Positions 22,893 to 24,879 of a DNA stretch of 24,879 nucleotides are shown in pieces. The notes under the pieces were generated by a model. The model was not told the DNA's origin. It saw only the letters and a program-made list of their open reading frames with translations, and did no database searches. Location of the stretch: NCBI GenBank assembly GCA_019313505.1, contig JAFDBA010000024.1, positions 1 to 24,879 of the forward strand, in the 5' to 3' direction. How positions within the stretch are numbered: the stretch's first letter is position 1; every line of letters begins with the position of its first letter. Position numbers and translations under genes: made by a program. The DNA is from Deltaproteobacteria bacterium (GTDB lineage: Bacteria; Desulfobacterota; Desulfobacteria; Desulfobacterales; UBA11574).

Positions 22893-24879
22893 ATGAAATG
22901 TTTTAGGATTATTACGTTTGTGGCTCTGTTGTTCTATATAGGCATGGTCAATATCTCTGAAGCCGAGGACAACCTGGTAAAAATTGGTGTCCTGGCAAAA
23001 AGAGGGCCTGAAATGTGCCTTGAAAAGTGGTCTCCTACAGCTGAATATCTGTCAGCTAAGATTCCGGGCAAGACTTTTGAGGTTGTACCAATTGATTTTG
23101 AGCAGATTTACTCTTGTGTTGAAAAAGGAGATGTTGATTTTATCTTGGCCAATTCCTCATTTTATGTGGAATTAGAAAGCTGGTATGGGGTAAATAGAAT
23201 TGCCACACTAAAAAATATACGTTTAGGCAGAGCTTTCTCTGAGTTTGGAGGAGTAATCTTTTGTAAGGCCGATCGGAATGACATTCGTCAATTGAATGAT
23301 CTCAAAGGAAAAACCTTCATGGCTGTTAAAGAGACTTCTTTTGGAGGATGGAGGATGGCTTGGCGAGAATTGAAAGATAAAGGGATTGACCCGCATCGCG
23401 ACTTTCAAAAGCTTGAATTTGGAGGCACCCATGATACAGTTGTTTGTGCAGTTAAAGATGGAAAAGTTGATGCAGGAACAGTTAGAACCGATACCTTGGA
23501 AAGAATGCAGGCTGAAGGAAAAATTAAACTTGATGATTACTATGTGATTCATGAACACGGTGGCGGGACAGTTCATTTACCTTTTCTTCACTCAACCCGT
23601 GCATATCCGGAATGGCCAATGGCAAAAGTCATGCACGTTAGTGAAGATTTGGCGGAAAAAGTTACAGTAGCATTACTCCAAATGCCCCCGGACTCTCATG
23701 CAGCCATAGCAGCAAAATGTGCTGGATGGACAATTCCTTTACACTATCAGACGGTGCATGAATGTTTGAGAGAGTTGGGAATAGGTCCATACAAGGACAT
23801 AGGAAAAATAACTTTTGGTGATGTTGTTAGCAACTATTGGCATTGGATTATCAGCATCTTCACTCTGTTTTTTTTGAGTGTAATTATTTCTATTTTTAGT
23901 GTAAAATTTAATGCTAAATTAAGTTTAGAAATCACCGAACGCAAACAGGCGGAAGAAGCATTGCGAGCCACCAGCGAGCGGTTGGAGCTTGCCATGGACG
24001 CGGGTGAGCACGGTTTCTGGGACTGGAATATTGATACAAATGAAGTGTTTTTTAGCCCGCGTTATTACACAATGCTTGGCTATGAAAACAAAGAACTTCC
24101 GATGGTACTGGACACATGGATAGACCTAATACATCCCGAAGAAAGGGAAACCATTGTGCCTGAAGTTCAAAATTATGCAGAAAATGCGGAACCTTACGAA
24201 GTTGAATTTCGGTTGAAATGTAAGGACGGCTCCTGGAAATGGATCTCCGGCTGCGGCAAGAGCTTCGAGCTTGACGAAAACGGCGTATCGCACCGCGCGG
24301 TGGGGTTGCACGTGGATATCACCGATCGCAAGCTGGCGGAAGAAGCTCTGCGGGAGAGCGAAAAGAAGTATCGGTTATTGGCCGAAAATGCCAGTGATGT
24401 CATTTGGACTCGCGATATGAATCTCAACCTAACCTATCTCAGCCCCTCCATTGAGAAACTTACCGGATACAGTATTGAAGAGTCTATGGCGCTTTCGAAT
24501 TCAGAAAGAATGACACCAGCCTCTAGGGAATTGATAACGAAAATATTTGAGGAAGAACTTAAACTGGAAGCACAGGATGACGCTGACCCTTCGAGAGTCA
24601 GAACTCTCGAAATAGAAATGATCTGTAAGGATGGATCAACGGTTTGGTTTGAAGTAAGCATAAAGTTCCTCCGCAACAAAACGGGGCAAGCCGTGGGGAT
24701 TTTCGGAATATCCCGCGACATCCGCGAGCGCAAGCAAGCGGAGGAAGAAAAAAATAAACTTGAAACTCAACTACAACAATCCCAAAAGATGGAATCCATC
24801 GGCACCCTTGCCGGAGGAATCGCCCACGACTTTAACAATGCCCTCTTTTCCATTATGGGGTACACAGGCTTAGCAATGG
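22893..24879 (+). CDS. PhnD-like binding domain fused to PAS-PAS histidine kinase, 3' truncated
   Basis: The frame is open from 22893 to the window end, about 662 codons, with no stop. A signal sequence (MKCFRIITFVALLFYIG to about SEA) leads to a PhnD-like periplasmic binding domain (about 25-310; KIGVLAKRGPEMCLEKWSP, DVDFILANSSFYVE, DLKGKTFMAV, GGTHDTVVCAVKDGKVDAG). A membrane segment follows at about 317-338, then two PAS domains (about 358-480 and 489-615) and HisKA with phospho-acceptor His645 in GGIAHDFNN. The kinase start resembles that of the preceding hybrid kinase (QKMESIGTLAGGIAHDFNN), so the two share ancestry. HATPase and any receiver lie beyond the window. The first ATG was chosen because the second, at 22898, is out of frame; the ribosome site is weak. 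Confidence 0.9.
   Translation, partial: MKCFRIITFVALLFYIGMVNISEAEDNLVKIGVLAKRGPEMCLEKWSPTAEYLSAKIPGKTFEVVPIDFEQIYSCVEKGDVDFILANSSFYVELESWYGVNRIATLKNIRLGRAFSEFGGVIFCKADRNDIRQLNDLKGKTFMAVKETSFGGWRMAWRELKDKGIDPHRDFQKLEFGGTHDTVVCAVKDGKVDAGTVRTDTLERMQAEGKIKLDDYYVIHEHGGGTVHLPFLHSTRAYPEWPMAKVMHVSEDLAEKVTVALLQMPPDSHAAIAAKCAGWTIPLHYQTVHECLRELGIGPYKDIGKITFGDVVSNYWHWIISIFTLFFLSVIISIFSVKFNAKLSLEITERKQAEEALRATSERLELAMDAGEHGFWDWNIDTNEVFFSPRYYTMLGYENKELPMVLDTWIDLIHPEERETIVPEVQNYAENAEPYEVEFRLKCKDGSWKWISGCGKSFELDENGVSHRAVGLHVDITDRKLAEEALRESEKKYRLLAENASDVIWTRDMNLNLTYLSPSIEKLTGYSIEESMALSNSERMTPASRELITKIFEEELKLEAQDDADPSRVRTLEIEMICKDGSTVWFEVSIKFLRNKTGQAVGIFGISRDIRERKQAEEEKNKLETQLQQSQKMESIGTLAGGIAHDFNNALFSIMGYTGLAM

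Noticed and set aside
22984..23175. 63-codon plus-strand frame at the start of the PhnD-kinase gene
   Set aside because: It is out of frame with the long open frame from 22893, which carries a signal peptide and clear domains.

Overview
The window looks like chromosomal DNA of an anaerobic Desulfobacterota (sulfate-reducing deltaproteobacterial) relative. The main reasons are a clustered siroheme-dependent heme pathway (ahbC-hemB-ahbD), ferredoxin-fused MinD/Mrp-type ATPases next to NifX-like proteins, large soluble hybrid sensor kinases, and many short tandem repeats with a seven-base period. The genus cannot be named from the sequence alone. No rRNA, tRNA, CRISPR array, transposase or phage gene was seen.

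Layout. (1) 1-2495, plus strand: the 3' part of one ferredoxin-MinD ATPase, a complete second one, an inverted-repeat element, and two small NifX/NifB-type proteins, probably for Fe-S or metal cluster handling. (2) 2507-10428, minus strand: a compact lipid operon read from right to left. It holds a ketosynthase/chain-length-factor protein and a four-hotdog dehydratase protein, which together equal a PfaC polyunsaturated fatty acid synthase subunit cut in two, followed by OleA (head-to-head acyl condensation) and OleB (haloalkane-dehalogenase-fold beta-lactone decarboxylase). Acyltransferase, ACP, ketoreductase, enoyl reductase, OleC and OleD are absent from the window. (3) 10429-11122: a 694-base gene-free region full of palindromes, a sigma70-like promoter with operator-like repeats, a dispersed repeat element and a good sigma54 -24/-12 site. 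The sigma54 site drives a small unknown helical protein (11123-11434), which ends at a clear terminator. (4) 11668-13431: a ClpX-like unfoldase lacking the zinc domain and carrying a long C-terminal extension. (5) 13529-16920: ahbC, hemB and ahbD for heme synthesis. (6) 17315-24879: signalling genes. These are an HTH-receiver protein, a PilZ protein, a periplasmic binding protein next to a hybrid histidine kinase, and a second kinase with a PhnD-like binding domain fused to it, cut by the window end.

The two most distinctive signals are these. First, a split PfaC is operonic with OleA and OleB, which suggests a polyunsaturated long-chain ketone or hydrocarbon product. Second, heptanucleotide arrays occur both between genes and inside the interdomain linkers of the two synthase genes. 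Inside the genes the arrays hold 24, 21 and 9 units, all multiples of three, so the reading frame survives and each three heptamers encode one heptapeptide. The two sensor-kinase loci also share a related leader sequence of about 100 bases.
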